Below are positions 10,774 to 21,778 of a stretch of 64,000 nucleotides of DNA, piece by piece. Source of the stretch: Zygnema cylindricum (taxonomy: Eukaryota; Streptophyta; Zygnematophyceae; Zygnematales; Zygnemataceae); contig JBBHKE010002354.1 in NCBI GenBank assembly GCA_037447655.1, positions 1 to 64,000 on the forward strand. Direction: 5' to 3'. The notes beneath the pieces are model-generated. The model was not told the DNA's origin. It did not search any database and worked only from the letters and a program-made list of their open reading frames with translations. A program made the translations under genes and the position numbers. Each line of letters starts with the position of its first letter. Position 1 is the first letter of the stretch.

Positions 10774-11780
10774 CTAGGAAATGAACTTGCACCAAGAATA
10801 GGACTCTCACCAAAAAGAGGATTGGCACCAAGAGGAGGACTCGCCCTAGCCGGATGACTTACACTACGAGGACTCGCACAACGAGGAGGAATTACAACAA
10901 AAAGTCTCGCACCAAGGTTTGGAATCCCATTTGGAGGAGGAACCACAGTAAGAGGAGGACTCAGACAAAGAGGGAGAATCACACTAGCAGAAGGACTCGC
11001 TCTATCAGGTAGCACAAAGTTGGGGACTCGCAACAAGAGGAAGACTCGCACAAGGAAAAGGAATCGCAGTGGGAAGACGATTGGCACCATGAGGAGAATT
11101 GGCACTACGAGGTGGACTTGCATAGGATGGAGGACTCGCACCAAGAAGCGGTCTGAAATGAGGAGGACTAGCACCAATAGGCAAACTCGTACCAGGAGGA
11201 GGACTTGTTTTAGGGAGAGGACTTCCACCAAGAGGAAGTTTCGCACCAAGAGAAGGGATTCCACCAAAAGTTGGTGTCGCATTAGTAGGATGACTCAGAC
11301 CACAAGGAGGACTCCCACCAAGAGGAGGACTCGCACGAAGAGTGGGACTCCCACCTAAACATGGACTCGCACCAAAAGGAGGAAAGAGGAGGCCTCACAT
11401 AAGGAAGCGGACTCGCACCAAGAGAAGGACTTGCACCAAAATGAGGACTCGAACTAAGAGGGGGTCTTGTACTAAGAGGAGGACTTGAACCATGAAGAGG
11501 ACTCGAATTAGAAGATGAACTCGCAGAAAAAGGTGACTAGCACTACAAAGAGGACTCACACCAGAACGAGGACTCACACGAGGTGGAGGATTTCCATCAA
11601 GTTGAGGACTCTACCATGAAGCCAACTCCCACTAAGGGGAGGACTCGTAATAAGAGGACTCTCATTATGAAAAGAACTCAAACATCAAGGAGAACTCAGA
11701 AGTGGTATTGCACTAAGAGGAGGACTCGCACCACAAGGAAGATTCAAATCAAGAGGATAAATGCCACCACAAAGCAAACT
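10774..11780. repeat. 18-bp minisatellite, left part
   Basis: More than 50 diverged copies of an 18-bp unit, AAGAGGAGGACTCGCACC, fill this interval. Because 18 is a multiple of 3, open frames arise on both strands (RRTRTK on plus, VRVLLL on minus). They carry stops and no other domain. The array resumes at 18620 after element A'. Confidence 0.9.
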
Positions 11781-11782
11781 TG

Positions 11783-12776
11783 TGTTGAAAAAGGTAGTTT
11801 ATCTTCTATCTCTTTGTCAGTCTATGGTTTTACTTAGGACCTCATACTTGTTGCAGTCACTAAGGACTGGCAGACAACCATGGCTGCCTTAGGCAAACAG
11901 GGAGACAAGTTAAGGGAGCAGGAGGCACAGCCCCTTGCAAAAAATAGGCGGCCAGACTAGGATTTGATCCATGCTCCTTCTGGATGACCGCCGTACACGG
12001 TAGCCGTCCGTCATAGCCGTTAAGTCTTGATGAAGCGTTCTATGCATGGGGTGTGACTTCTATCTAAAGATATGCTGCCAGACATATTGCATTTAACAGA
12101 TTACGGAATGACGTGAACATGGAACCTACCCAAACGTACGAAACAAACGGGATGCACGGAATATATGAAACAACATTTAATTTGAACAGACATAATTAAA
12201 TGTTGCCACCAATCGGACGGCTCACAGTGGAGCCGAAGCACCGGAGTGGTCGTTTAGCAGTTTACGGAGGGGGCATCACCAGATGACACGTGGCAAAATA
12301 CTAGTGGACAGCGGATATTGCGGGGGGGGAGAAACCATGGCACAAAAACTAACAAGAGTCAGCGAGACGGCCATGCTGTACCATGACCGTAGAAGATGCA
12401 CATCGGCATCTCTACCTTCTTGTACTGTACAGTCTTTTTATTAGATAGGTAATTCAGTAGTAGCGGGTTCGAAGAGGGACTAGGATTTAGGACTTAGACA
12501 ATTTTGGAGGCACCTCTCTCCCAAAATGCTTTTGTATTTATAGGCCATCTTTGGCCAGCCATAGCTTACTCCTCAGCGGAGCACATTCAAAAATTCTTTT
12601 TGCGTGTGAGTCAAGGGAGTCGTGCCCTCACAGGGGTGAGGTTGGTTAGAACTATTGCCTAATCGGTTGTCATTTATTTGGGGTAAAAGTCAATAGGGCA
12701 AATTCAATCTTAGAGGCTTTATATAAGCTGGATACCTTGTGGGCCAATGGAGGTCACAAAGTTACACGTTATGGGC
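11783..12776 (+). repeat. 5' LTR of A'
   Basis: The 994-bp LTR starts TGTTGAAAAAGGTAGTTTATC and ends at GTTACA. Its counterpart is the duplicated copy ending at 18619. It contains the GGATTTGATCC block near 11955 and a TATTTATAGGCCATC block near 12535 that may be its TATA region. Confidence 0.8.
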
Positions 12777-12791
12777 CTACCCTCTAGGGTG
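12777..12791 (+). promoter_or_regulatory. Half-tRNA primer-binding site of A'
   Basis: Immediately after the LTR the sequence reads CGTTATGGGCCTACC. It differs at two positions from the complement of the initiator tRNA-Met anticodon arm as I recall it. A2 has the unmutated form at 34994. Confidence 0.6.
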
Positions 12792-12830
12792 CTTATTTTC
12801 AATCGAACCGGGTTCATATATTGAGAAAAT

Positions 12831-15800
12831 ATGATGAGGGGTGCACTCTTTGAAAAACGGCTTTGGGGAATTGTGAGTGGTCGTGTGCGACGACCAACTA
12901 CAAATTTGGGAGTTTCACCTGGGTTTGGAGGAGCTCGATTCTCACAAGGATTTGCGGAGGCAGAGGAGGTAGATGATGATGGAAAAAGCATCGTGTTTGA
13001 CAAAGAGAAGGATAAGGGTAAGGAGAAACTCACATGGATAGCTACTAGATCGGTACCTTTAGTGGTTGTTCATAAAAGCGAGGCAAATGATAATGAAATC
13101 TGGGACTTCAACAATACAGTTGCAAATCATTTTATCCTCGGGCGTCTTACTCAAACAGTTGCTACTCCTCACCTAAATGTGGACAAGGTGGCCGAGCTGT
13201 GGGAGGCTCTTGAAAATATTTACAAGAATGGTACGATTCAGCACTAGAAGCTGGCAGATCAGAAGGTGCAAGCATATGTTTACAAAGGAGGAAAGATGCT
13301 TGATTTTTCCAATGACTTGTCCGAATTATTTATGGAGTTGGAGAGTGCTGGAATACGGAGACCGAGAAAAAAAATGGTGAATACTATGCTAATGAAACTG
13401 CCTGATGAGTATGAGATCATCGTTTACAGGGTTCAAGATTTGCCAGATCATCGATGAATTTGGAATTCCGTTGTTGGAATGACTTTGGTTTAGGAAAATA
13501 CCATTAAGATTCAGAGAGGAGGAAAGAGTGGTTAAGCTTTGGCCGTTGGAACTGACTAGAGGAATCACGATTCTAAGAAACCTTATGGAAATTTTGGAGG
13601 AGGAGGGAGAGGAAATCCATCGGATGAATCTGGATACAGGCCTCAAAGGGGGCTTTGTCATTTTTGTAAGAAGCCGATACATTACATGACGGAGTGTACG
13701 AAGTTGACGAAGATGAGACTTAAGGGTTGGGGGACCGGTTGATCCGCCGGCAGAAAGAAGAAGGCACTTGTGGCAACATAAGTAAAGGGAGAGGACTCCG
13801 ATGAAGATGATGGAGAACTTCTCCTCAACGAGTAGTTGGAGGTGAAAACCGAGCCTGAGAATCCAAGAAAGCAGAAGTGTGCCTTTGGCGGAGTGAAAGA
13901 AGCTCCCAAAGAAGGTTCGATTATTGATTCAGGTGCCACTATGCAATTGTGTAGAGAGAAACATGTGTTTACCAAAATGAAAATGATCCCTACTGTAAAG
14001 ATAGAGTATGGGGATGGGAGAATAGTGATTACTAGTTTAGTGGGATCTGTGGATCTAAAAGTTATAGTTGAAGGTAAGACATCCATAGTCACTTTCTCTG
14101 ATGTCCATTTTATTCCAGATTGAACAAAAATCTTATCTCTACGTTAGTCTTAGATGATAAGGGTTTTGATACTAATACTAAGAAAGAAGACTTTGTTGCT
14201 AGCTATAAGGATGAAACATATTTCACAACTCAAAAGGGTAGCCAAGGAATGTTTAGGCTGAATTAAAGTAATGAAAAAACGGGAGTTTACTATGTCGGTG
14301 TAAGTGACTTGATGATTTGGCATAGAAGATTAGGGCATGTGCATCTAGATAGATTCAAAGAAATGAAGAAAATGGGAGTAGTTGAGGGAATTCATTTTGG
14401 AGATAATGAGACCTTGGATGACTATAGTGGATGTGCTCAAGGTAAGGCCGACAAATTACCATTCCCAAAAACTCCAACCTATAAAGGTGAAAAAGTCCTG
14501 GATCTGGTTCATACTGACATATGGGGACCGACCAAAGTGACGTTGGTTAGAGGGAAAAGATTTATGCTTACTATTACCGATGATAGGTCTAAGTATTCTA
14601 GAGTCTACTTCTTGAAAATAAATCTGAGGAACCGACTTATTTTAAAGAGTATAAAGCATGGAGTGAGAAGCTTCATGAGACACCTATAAAGAGAGTGATG
14701 AGTGATAATGGGGGGGAATACACTACTAATCAGTTTGAGGATTTTTTTAAAGAGGAAAGGGTTCAACACCAAAAGAATGTTCTAAAGAATCCGGAAGAAA
14801 ACGGTGTAGCCGAGAGACTAAATTGGACATTAAGTGATAGCGCCCGTAGTATGCTATCGAAATAAAAAGATAAGAAAACGCTTCTGGGCAGAAGCTATGA
14901 ACTATGCTAATTATCTTAACAATAGAGTCCTTACCTCGACGGTGAAAGGTCAAACACCTTATGAAAGATGGACCGGGAGAAAACCGAATATCTCACACTT
15001 AAAGGTGTTCAAAAGTCAAGTTTTTAGTCTAAATACAAAAAAATCTGATTAAAAGTTAGATGCAAGGGGAAAGTCCCAATACTTACTTGAATATGATGAA
15101 AATGTAAAGGGATATAGAGTTTATGATCTCGAGAAAGAGGATATCATCCTAGTAAATCATTGGGTAGTTATGGATGAAGTAAAGTCAGTAGATCCCGTTA
15201 AAATACACTAAACCTGTCAGAATTAGAATTGAATCCGAAAGTGAGTTAGATTCAAATTCTTTTAACCGAACTTCGGTTCAGTTGGACTTTGCAGATGAAG
15301 AGAAAAATCTGACCGAGAATGACTCTCTTTTGGAGCCACAATTCCCGGTTTAAACAGAGGAAGAGGACAAGGAAAGACCATAAATGGATGATGAACGACC
15401 GAAGATGGACTCCACGGATAGGGGAGAAGAAAAAGTCATTTGGAGAAATCCAAGATTACCTTCGATTCCGGCATCAAATTTTGAAGGAGGGAGGAGAAGC
15501 AACAAGAGACTTCAAGAAAGAGAAGTGAATAACAAGGTAACTAAGCTGTCAAATTTGAGTGAACCCCAAATTATTCGGAAGGAATAAATAGTCCGGAACA
15601 GAGTAGATGGATGACAGCTATTAATGATGAAATGGCTTCCAATATTGAAGCAAACACATTGGAGCAGGTGGACTATCCCCCGGCCAGAAAGTTGATTAGA
15701 TGCAAGTGGGTATTTAAGTTGAAACCAAACCCGGATAACACTATCGAGCGGTACAAGGCCAGATTAGTGGCTAAAGGATTCACAAAGAAGGAAGGGATCG

Positions 15801-17145
15801 ATTATGAGGAGACCTTCATTGTGGTTGTTAGATTTCCCTCCTTCCGGATTCTACTTAGTTAGGTGACAGCGAAAGACATAGAAGTGCACCAAATGGACAT
15901 CAAAATTGCTTTCTTACACGGAAAATTGGAAGAAGAGATCTTCATGCCACAGCCTGAAAGGTTTATGGAGAAAAGAGAAAGAAATAAGGTGTGCAAACTG
16001 ATAAAGTCCCTTTATGGACTCAAACAGGCTCCATGCCAATGAAACAAGAAGTTGGTTTAGTTTTTGACAAATTTGGGATATGTCCGAATCAGCTCGAATC
16101 ATTCCATCTATCTATTTGAGGACGAGGAAGGTTGAATTTGCATTGCCATCTATGTTGATGATTTGCTTATTTTGAGTAAATCAATGGAGAAAATTAATGG
16201 ATTCAAAAAGGATCTAAAGAGTAGATTTGAAATGAAGGATTTGGGGGAAGCAAAATATATTATGGGAATTCAAATAGAGAGGGATAGAGAGAAGAAAATA
16301 ATTAGACTAACTCAAAAAGAGGCAATCGAAAACATGCTTGAAAATATTCAAATGGATAACGCAAAAAAATGGTACAACTCCAATGGATTTAAAGAAGGGA
16401 AATGAGGGGAGTTAGAAAGGGGAGTTATGGTCTTGGATGATGAGTTAAGACTGGAGGAAACACAGTTTATGCAAAATATTCCGTACTGACAGGTTGTCAG
16501 TAGTTTGATCTATTTTATTAACTTTACCTGTCGTGATATAGCAGCAACTGTAGGAATATAAAGTAAGAGTCTGAATGATCCTAGGAAGAAAGGTTGGGAA
16601 GCGACCAAGAGAGTCATGCGGTACTTGATAAGAACGAGAGGACTATGGTTGCCTTTGGGAAAGGATAACACTGAGATCACCACTTGGAGTGATGCTAGTT
16701 ATGGAAATGCTCCGATGAGGAGGTGTACATCTGGATATGTGTTGTATGTTGGCAATAGGGCTTGCTATTGGAGCTGGAAGCAGAAAAAGGTGATAGCTTA
16801 GTTCACCATGGAGGCTGAGTATATGGCCTCTTGTTCGGCTGTGAAAGAGTTAATGTGGGTGAAATCATTGTTGAAAGAACTTGGTTATATGAACAATGGA
16901 ATGCAAAAAATATTTTGTGATAATCAAGCTGCAATTGCAATTGCAGCAAACCCAAAGCATCACTTTTAAGCAAAGCATATTGATATCAGATTGAGCTTTG
17001 TTAAAGAGAAGGTTGATAATATAATAATTAGTTTGGAATATAGACTGGATAGGGAAATGGTAGCAGACATGATGACTAAACTAGTTCTTTCTCCCAAAAT
17101 GGTATTTTTTAGAAAAAAATGTCGACTGAAACAAAAGATAGATTA
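12831..17145 (+). pseudogene. Gag-Pol of copia element A', degenerate
   Basis: Pieces of one copia polyprotein lie in order in two frames. Gag starts MMRGALFEKRLWGIV at 12831 and is stopped by TAG at 13245. A zinc-knuckle relic CHFCKKPIHYMTEC lies near 13657 and a protease relic with DSGAT near 13928. The pre-integrase and integrase part (14309-15060) has HRRLGHVHLD and CAQGK; the usual RSDNGGE is altered to MSDNGGE near 14700. Reverse transcriptase (15611-16400) keeps YVDDLLIL near 16153, and RNase H (16616-17100) keeps DASYGNAPMRRCTSGY. Many in-frame stops and shifts make it non-functional. Confidence 0.85.
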
Positions 17146-17857
17146 AAAAATAAGGGGAGTGTTAAAAAAGGTAATTTATCTTCTCTCTCTTTCTCGGTCT
17201 ATGTTTTTACTAAGGTCCTCATACTTGTCGTATCACTGAGGACTAGCATACAGCAATGGCTGCCTTAGGCAGACAGGGAGGCAGGCTAAGGGAGAAGGAG
17301 GCAAAACCCCTTGCAAAAAATAGGCGTTCAGACTAGGATTTGATCCTAACTCCTACAAGATGACCAATGATGACCACTTTACACTGTAGGTCAAGCTGCA
17401 ATTGCAATTGCAGCAAACCCAAAGCATCACTTTTAAGCAAAGCATATTGATATCAGATTGAGCTTTGTTAAAGAGAAGGTTGATAATATAATAATTAGTT
17501 TGGAATATAGACTGGATAGGGAAATGGTAGCAGACATGATGACTAAACTAGTTCTTTCTCCCAAAATGGTATTTTTTAGAAAAAAGTGTCGACTGAAACA
17601 AAAGATAGATTAAAAAATAAGGGGAGTGTTAAAAAAGGTAATTTATCTTCTCTCTCTTTCTCGGTCTATGTTTTTACTAAGGTCCTCATACTTGTCGTAT
17701 CACTGAGGACTAGCAGACAGCAATGGCTGCCTTAGGCAGACAGGGAGGCAGGCTAAGGGAGAAGGAGGCAAAACCCCTTGCAAAAAATAGGCGTTCAGAC
17801 TAGGATTTGATCCTAACTCCTACAAGATGACCAATGATGACCACTTTACACTGTAGG
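16924..17857 (+). repeat. 467-bp tandem duplication across the pol end/LTR junction
   Basis: 16924-17390 is repeated almost exactly as 17391-17857. Each copy contains the end of RNase H, the purine tract and the first ~230 bp of the 3' LTR. Only a few bases differ (for example AGCATACAGC versus AGCAGACAGC), so the duplication is younger than the element. Confidence 0.93.
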
Positions 17858-18619
17858 TATCCGTCGTAACCGTTAGGTCTTGATGAAGCGTTACATACAT
17901 GGGGTGTGACTTCTATTTAAAGATATGCTGCCAGACATATTCCATTTAACGAATTACGGAATGACATGAACATGGTACATACCCAAACGCACGTAATAAA
18001 CGAGACGCACAGAATGTACGAAACAACATTTAATTTTAACGGACGGAATTAAATGTCGCCACCAATCGGACGGCTCACAGTGGAGCCAAAGCACCAGAGT
18101 GGTCGTTTGGCAGTTTATCAAGGGGACATCACTTAATGGCACGTGGCAGCATTCTAGTGGACAATGGATATTGCAGGGGGGGGAGGAACCATGGCTCACA
18201 AGTTCACAATGGTCGACGGGTCGGCCATTTTGTACCATGGTCGTACAAGAAGTACAATGGCATATGTACCTTCTTGTACTGTACAGTCTTTTGATTGGAT
18301 AGGTACTTGAGTAGAAGGGGGTTTAGAGAGGGACTAGGATTTGGGACTTAGAAAATTTTGGAGGCGCCTCTTTTCTAGAATGCTTTTGTATTTATAGGCC
18401 ATCTTTGGCCAGCCATAACTTACTGCTCAGGGGAGCAAATTCAGAGATTCTTTTTCCGTCTCACTAAGGAAAGTCGGGCCCTCACAAGGGTGAGGTTGTC
18501 AAAACTATTGCCTGATCAGGTGTCATTAATTTGGGGTAAAAGTTAAGAGGTCAAATTCTATCCTTAAGGCTTCATATAAGTTGGATACTTTGTGGGCCAA
18601 TGGAGGTCATAGAGTTACA
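17160..18619 (+). repeat. 3' LTR of A', interrupted by the duplication
   Basis: An LTR start at 17160 runs about 230 bp. The duplicated pol tail follows, and the LTR restarts near 17627 and runs to GTTACA at 18619. Confidence 0.8.
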
Positions 18620-19178
18620 GCTTCCACCACGAGTAAGACTCACACCAAAAGGAGGACTCGCACCAAACGGATGACTCCACCATGAATGGGACTCGCACTA
18701 GGAGAAGGACTCGCAACAAGAGGAGGAATAACACCCAGGGGAGGACTTTTACCACAAGGAGGACTTGCAATAGTTAGAGGACTCGCATCCAGAGGGGGTT
18801 TCTTACTTCGAGGAGGACTCGCATTAAGAGGAGGATTAGCACCAAAAAAATTACTCGCAACACGAAAAGGATTCGCATTAGGACGACTTGGAGTAGGAGG
18901 AGGACTCGCACGAAGATGAGAATTTGCACCAAGAGTAAGACTCCCACCAAGAGGAGGACTCGCACCATAAAGAGGACTACCACGAGAAGGTGGCCCCGCA
19001 CATGGAAGCGGACTCGCTCTAGGAGGACTCGCTTTGAGAGACTCAGACTTGGAGGATGACTCGCCCCAAGCAGTTGACTCGCACTAAGAGGAGAACTCGC
19101 ACCAAGATGAGGACTCGCACCAAGACGAGGACTCGCACCAAGACGAGGACTCGCACCAAGAGGAGGTCTTGCACTACT
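18620..19178. repeat. 18-bp minisatellite, right part
   Basis: The AAGAGGAGGACTCGCACC array seen at 10774-11780 continues here. The last few units (19090-19165) are the most regular, with four almost perfect GAGGACTCGCACCAAGA copies. Confidence 0.88.
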
Positions 19179-19768
19179 TGGTAGATCTCTATTAAAGATG
19201 TTTCCCTAAAAAAAAGAAAAACGTGGTGCGAAATAGTACGAACATACACGGTGGCTTATAAACATCCTCACTTTTTCACTAATGGAGGTCTTCCTTTGTG
19301 AGATGTTTTAAGGCACTATGACCTAAATGTGAAGACCACTCCAGCAATTTTCTCTTAACATCCCACAAAACAAAACATCACGAACGCGTACAAAGTGTCA
19401 GATGTCGCAAAAGTTAAAATTTTAGGTACCCGAATCCAATATTTTTTTTCTTCAAATGTGAACACCCAAAATCCGGTCGGGTTATTGCACGCTCGTAAAT
19501 TGTTTCCCGCTATCCAATACGCGTTTATTTAAAAAAAAGTTAACTAAAACTCGATTTTTAGCAAATCCCCATACCCGCCCTTACCCAAATAATTACAAAA
19601 TTAGTGGTATATCTCTATTATACTTTCCCTTCCTCCACGATACGAAGAGTACAAAGTACAGTTATGTTGGATAGTATGGAAACTACAGTAGTGTACTGAA
19701 CCTTGCATTTTTTCGCACGCGCAAGCACGCTGATTGGGGCCACACCTCATTTTCTCCGCGCAACAGTA

Positions 19769-19842
19769 TGTTTAGGGTTATTTTATTTCTGTCTTGCTTT
19801 TGTTTTTATTTAAAAAAGAACAAAAATAAATGACCCTAAACA
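19769..19842. mobile_element. 74-bp palindromic micro-element
   Basis: TGTTTAGGGTTATTTTATTT (19769-19788) pairs with AAATAAATGACCCTAAACA (19824-19842), giving a long hairpin with TA at both edges. This resembles a very small Tc1/mariner-type MITE. The rest of 19179-20715 contains no gene that I recognise. Confidence 0.5.
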
Positions 19843-20227
19843 TAGAAACCCTATTGCAATACCCGATTACGGCGTGTGGGACTCTTACGTTTCGACGTGG
19901 ACACAGTGACACATGATTTTTTTAACAAATAGGCCTCGTAACGAACCTTGGCTGAACAGTAGTGGAACGTACCTACGAAACCTTCATTTTTTTTCGTTTT
20001 TTGCTTACGAGGCCGTACCCGAATTTGTTTTTTTTTTCTATATCACCCGGCCAAATCCGGTCGGCCTTCCAAATTTCGGCAGGCCCTCAAAATTTTGCAC
20101 CCGAATCCGTTTTGGATCCGACGCGGCCGGCTGCGTACGGATTGTGTACGGATTCGGGTACCCGATTGCGACCTTTGCCAACTGTGCACGAAAAACAACA
20201 TTAATCAGTTCGCGCATCTACAAAAGT

Positions 20228-20370
20228 GAAATATCCAACGGTCAAAAATTACTCCCACATCATTGGAGCATCCCAATAACGATGTTTCGTCTGACAAAAA
20301 AAAAATATGGTACGGATCTCTAGGGAAACTTACGCGTCCAGTAACCAGCCCCACTTTTTGTCTAATGGAA
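20228..20370 (+). repeat. Dispersed repeat, copy 2 (partner at 1703-1868)
   Basis: It shares ATATCCAACGG, CACATCATTGGAGC, TTTCGTCTGACAAAAAA and TTTTTGTCTAATGGAAT with the copy near the left end of the window, in the same order and orientation. Confidence 0.6.
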
Positions 20371-20715
20371 TCTTCCCCCATGGAATTCGGCGCATACAGT
20401 TGTACAGTTAATTGTATGAACATTTGTTTTCCGGCAGCCTTTTCCATATCCCGCCGAGAAAGAATTTGTCCACCCGCGGTCTTTTGACTCGTTTGATTTT
20501 TGTCGTTTAAGTCAGTCTTCGTTAACGATTGCGGTCCGTTCGCCACTACCGGCACTCACATCTTCGAAACATGCGCCTTTCAAGTGACCGCCAAAACATA
20601 TATTTACCCTTGGCGCATTTTTGATGAACCAAAACAAAAAAGAATCCCAAAAACATCAAATTCTCCGTGAACATCTGGAGGGGACACTTATCCTAAGAAG
20701 CGAACCGATGGAAAG

Positions 20716-20724
20716 ATATTTATA
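20716..20724 (+). promoter_or_regulatory. TATA-like box before the multicopper oxidase pseudogene
   Basis: ATATTTATA lies 56-64 bp upstream of the ATG at 20780, which is a plausible core-promoter distance. No other promoter element is evident. Confidence 0.3.
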
Positions 20725-20779
20725 CCCTAAAACAATATTCGGGTGGAAGTGAGAAAAAGAGTGACGGCTGCAAGTGGCA

Positions 20780-20882
20780 ATGGCGGGTAAATTGGCGGGA
20801 ATTGCGGCTCTGGTGGCCGTACTGGAGGTGGGAATGGCGGAGAAAGGAGGAAGTGGGGCCGTGGTATCATACGATTTGACAG
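20780..20882 (+). pseudogene. Exon 1 of the multicopper oxidase pseudogene (signal peptide)
   Basis: The ATG at 20780 opens a short frame starting MAGKLAGIAALVAVLEVGMA, a typical secretory signal peptide. It continues through GAVVSYDLT and ends at a GTAAGA donor (20883). It joins in phase to exon 2 at 43596, giving SYDLTVTHGFLAPDC. This matches the N-terminal cupredoxin strand of ascorbate oxidases. The retrotransposon stack starts only 10 bp past the donor. Confidence 0.75.
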
Positions 20883-20892
20883 GTAAGAGAGA

Positions 20893-21251
20893 TGTTAAGG
20901 GACATTTAGCGTCAATTTATTTATGTTTTGGTCGTACTTTACTTACGTCGGTCAAGTCTTGTTGACCGTCTTATCCGGACGACTCACTTTTCGTCCTCTC
21001 CGTACTTCCATACGTCGGTCCAGTCTTTCCTTTTGTCCTACATACATTTATTAGAATCTAGACTAGGATCCCTTTGTTACAACGCACCGTAGAGCGCTTA
21101 GACTCCACAGTAATTAGCATTGTATACTTTGTATATAAGTGACTCTTCTCAGTTAATGAAATCATCCAAAATACAAATCAATTCCTCTCTCCAATGCATT
21201 GATTGTTCTCTTTTGTACAATTTCATGACTTCCGCCAATCCACCTCCTATA
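20893..21251 (+). repeat. 5' LTR of D1
   Basis: It starts TGTTAAGGGACATTTAGCGTC and carries a TATA box, GTATATAAGTGACTC, near 21131. The end should be CA but reads CTATA here, against TTAACA in the 3' copy. The gag start codon at 21225 lies inside it. Confidence 0.9.
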
Positions 21252-21262
21252 GGTTATGGGCC
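21252..21262 (+). promoter_or_regulatory. Half-tRNA primer-binding site of D1, translated in gag
   Basis: GGTTATGGGCC follows the LTR directly and matches the complement of the initiator tRNA-Met anticodon loop and stem. It is read in frame in gag as Gly-Tyr-Gly-Pro. Confidence 0.7.
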
Positions 21263-21548
21263 TAGCCATGCCACTTCTAATATTATCCAAAAGTTTGATG
21301 GCCAAAACTTCTATGATTGGTCATTTTCAGCCATGCATTTTTTCAAACACGAGAAGATTTGGGACAATTTTATAGGAATTTCAAAACCACCTATCCTTTC
21401 CTCTACTGATACACCAGCAAAAAATGCTACAAAAGAGTTGGCAATAGCTACATGTAAACAAAAGGATGAGGATGCGCACGCTCGCGTAGTGATGTCACTT
21501 ACTAGCGATCGCACTCGTCTTATTCACGACGCCTCCTCTTCCGTCGAG

Positions 21549-21778
21549 GCTTGGAGTCTTCTTCAAGCAGCTTACATCCAAACCGAATGGGCCGCCCGCC
21601 GAATTCAAAAACGAGCGTTTTTTAACTCCCTGAAAAAGCCGTTGGAATCTATACAAGATTGTGGCTTGGAGTCTTATTCAAGCAGCTTACATCTCAACCG
21701 AATGGGCCGCCCGCTGATTTCAAAAACGAGCATTTTTTAACTCCATAAAAAAGCCTTTGGATCTATACAAGATTGGAT
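21549..21778 (+). repeat. 115-bp tandem duplication inside D1 gag
   Basis: GCTTGGAGTCTT..TACAAGATT is present twice, starting at 21549 and 21664, with several substitutions between copies. Since 115 is not a multiple of 3, it breaks the gag frame. Confidence 0.85.

Larger units (their letters stand above)
11783..18619 (+). mobile_element. Ty1/copia element A' (decayed), plus strand
   Basis: A complete but degraded LTR retrotransposon inserted in the 18-bp minisatellite. The 5' LTR is 11783-12776, the primer-binding site follows at 12777, gag-pol spans 12831-17145 and the 3' LTR spans 17160-18619. The LTRs start TGTT and end GTTACA. The flanking 5-mers are ACTTG and GCTTC, so any target-site duplication has diverged. 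The 3' end is enlarged by a 467-bp tandem duplication. It is related to elements A1 and A2 but older, with many stops and frameshifts. Confidence 0.88.

Noticed and set aside
10740-11837. ORFs of VRVLLL and RRTRTK repeats
   Set aside because: The 18-bp minisatellite keeps all frames open by chance; stops interrupt both and nothing resembles a known protein.
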